Below, one piece after another: positions 62,760-64,000 of a DNA stretch of 64,000 nt. The translations under genes and the position numbers were made by a program. How positions within the stretch are numbered: position 1 is the stretch's first letter; the number at the start of each line of letters is the position of its first letter. A model generated the notes under the pieces. The model was not told the DNA's origin and searched no databases. It worked only from the letters and a program-made list of their open reading frames with translations. The stretch is from Bacteroidota bacterium (GTDB lineage: Bacteria; Bacteroidota; Bacteroidia; Cytophagales; Cyclobacteriaceae), in NCBI GenBank assembly GCA_016178785.1, contig JACOSO010000040.1, positions 1 to 64,000 of the forward strand. The letters are read 5' to 3'.

Positions 62760-64000
62760 ATGAAAAAAATAATTCTGTTATACCTTTTGGGCCTTTGCTT
62801 TAGTGTCTATGCGCAAGACGCTGTAAAAAAAGCGCCCGAAGTAAAAGAAGGCGATGGCCCGTTTACTCAACTCATTATTCGCGGGGTTACGCTTATTAAT
62901 GGAACTGGCGCCCCACCAATCGGCCCTGTTGATATTGTGGTGAAGCAAAATCGAATTGTTGAAATAAAAAATGTAGGCAACCCGGGCATGCCGATCAATC
63001 CTGATCGCAGACCTAAACTTGAAGCGGGAGGAAAAGAGCTCGATTGCACTGGTATGTACCTAATGCCGGGCTTCATAGATATGCATGGGCACATTGGCGG
63101 AAGCCAGGCACCAATCGCTGAATATGTTTTTAAACTTTGGATGGGGCACGGCATTACTTCTATCCGTGATCCATCGGCCGGAAATGGACTAGAGTGGGTG
63201 CTCGACCAAAAAGCAAAGAGCGAAAAAAACCTGATCACCGCTCCGCGCATCAAAGCATATACTGCTTTTGGCATGGGAAGTAAAACTCCAATTACCACAC
63301 CTGAGATGGCACGCGCATGGGTGAATGAAAATAAATTGAAGGGTGCGGACGGAATAAAATTTTTTGGCGCTGCCCCTGACATCATGGATGCAGCACTTCG
63401 GGAAAATAAAAAACTCGGACTTCGCTCGGCATGTCATCATGCACAAATGGATGTAGCAAGATGGAATGTTGTAAAATCAGCTGAAGCTGGACTTACCTCA
63501 ATGGAACATTGGTACGGCTTGCCGGAGTCGATGTTGGTTGACAAGACCATTCAGAGCTATCCGCTCAATTATAATTATGGAAACGAACAGCATCGTTTTG
63601 AAGAGGCTGGCAAACTTTGGAAGCAAGCAGCTGCACCTTTCTCTGAAAAATGGAATGCAGTGATGAACCATTTGATCGAACTGGACTTCACCATCGATCC
63701 GACATTTAATATCTATGAAGCCAATCGTGATTTGCATCGCGCGCGCAGGCAAGAGTGGCATGAGCAATATACCCTTCCTCAGCTGTGGGAATTTTACCAG
63801 CCTAACCGTGCCTCGCACGGATCTTATTGGTTTAACTGGGGAACTGAACAAGAAGTAACCTGGAAAGAAAATTACAGACTATGGATGACGTTTGTGAACG
63901 AATACAAAAACCGTGGTGGCCGAGTGACCATTGGCACCGACTCCGGATTTATTTTTGAGTTGTACGGATTTTCATACGTTCGTGAAATGGAATTGCTGCG
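62760..64000 (+). CDS. Exported amidohydrolase-family protein, partial (3' end outside the window)
   Basis: 413 codons from ATG 62760 to the window end, still open. A signal peptide (about 1-19, SVYAQ) is followed by amidohydrolase motifs: H109 and H111 in GFIDMHGH, later ACHHAQMD, SMEHWYGLP and a GTDSGF motif with the metal-binding Asp. The imidazolonepropionase/dipeptidase-like type is likely. The rest lies beyond 64000. Confidence 0.85.
   Translation, partial: MKKIILLYLLGLCFSVYAQDAVKKAPEVKEGDGPFTQLIIRGVTLINGTGAPPIGPVDIVVKQNRIVEIKNVGNPGMPINPDRRPKLEAGGKELDCTGMYLMPGFIDMHGHIGGSQAPIAEYVFKLWMGHGITSIRDPSAGNGLEWVLDQKAKSEKNLITAPRIKAYTAFGMGSKTPITTPEMARAWVNENKLKGADGIKFFGAAPDIMDAALRENKKLGLRSACHHAQMDVARWNVVKSAEAGLTSMEHWYGLPESMLVDKTIQSYPLNYNYGNEQHRFEEAGKLWKQAAAPFSEKWNAVMNHLIELDFTIDPTFNIYEANRDLHRARRQEWHEQYTLPQLWEFYQPNRASHGSYWFNWGTEQEVTWKENYRLWMTFVNEYKNRGGRVTIGTDSGFIFELYGFSYVREMELL

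Overview
The window looks like chromosomal DNA of a Bacteroidota bacterium, most likely a Cytophagales-type environmental organism. This is inferred from gene content and promoter style, not from a marker gene. Several genes are preceded by the Bacteroidota -7 box (TAnnTTTG), once with a TTG exactly 19 nt upstream. Start codons mostly lack Shine-Dalgarno sequences. The families present (DUF2795, RLAN-type RimK ligase, propeller-type histidine kinase, membrane-bound AraC regulators, DUF6787) are typical of that phylum. No rRNA or recognisable tRNA, no prophage, no transposase and no CRISPR array was seen.

Layout. (1) 0-15 kb is mostly ordinary housekeeping: ispD, a DUF2795 protein, ettA, a secreted propeller protein, an MFS carrier, a DUF486 protein, an aminotransferase, an M20 peptidase with a lipid A acyltransferase, a SixA-type phosphatase, a GIY-YIG/RluA/DUF6787 operon, and prfC. 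Three ~185-bp palindromic elements sit head to tail at 12.9-13.5 kb; a fourth copy and another GC-rich repeat follow prfC's start. (2) 15.5-31 kb is an accessory region. It holds one- to three-gene units (an Abi-alpha pair, a lipoprotein/membrane pair, a TraB/EreA-like hydrolase, AraC/BAAT/DinB, methyltransferase/AraC, cytochrome peroxidase/outer-membrane protein, PhzF/HxlR). These are separated by nine copies, all in one orientation, of a 30-90 nt structured repeat. This is the strongest candidate for something undescribed. (3) 31-43 kb carries envelope proteins, an AraC-TolB-TPR membrane regulator, a Crp-type regulator with a YceI protein, a 1092-residue propeller histidine kinase, and a kinase-like protein that lacks an ATPase domain. 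(4) 43-49 kb carries an AlkD-like protein and a compact minus-strand operon: RMD1/DUF155, C39-like peptidase, RLAN-RimK ligase, GCS2-type ligase, helix-hairpin-helix protein. (5) 49-64 kb holds an S1/P1 nuclease, an M16 peptidase, a dihaem cytochrome, an AraC/SDR cassette with a clear direct-repeat operator, an MFS pump, cyclophilin, a cobalamin adenosyltransferase, an ABC ATPase, a Nudix enzyme, rnhB, amt, a SRPBCC protein, and the start of an amidohydrolase cut by the window end.

Four genes are visibly broken: a DUF2007-like gene (in-frame TGA), an ArsC/Spx-like gene (in-frame TAA), a DinB-like gene (two frameshifts) and an SDR gene (one extra C). Three lie in or next to the accessory region. 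They may be true pseudogenes or residual sequence errors. Family names were assigned by reading the protein sequences; no database search was run.
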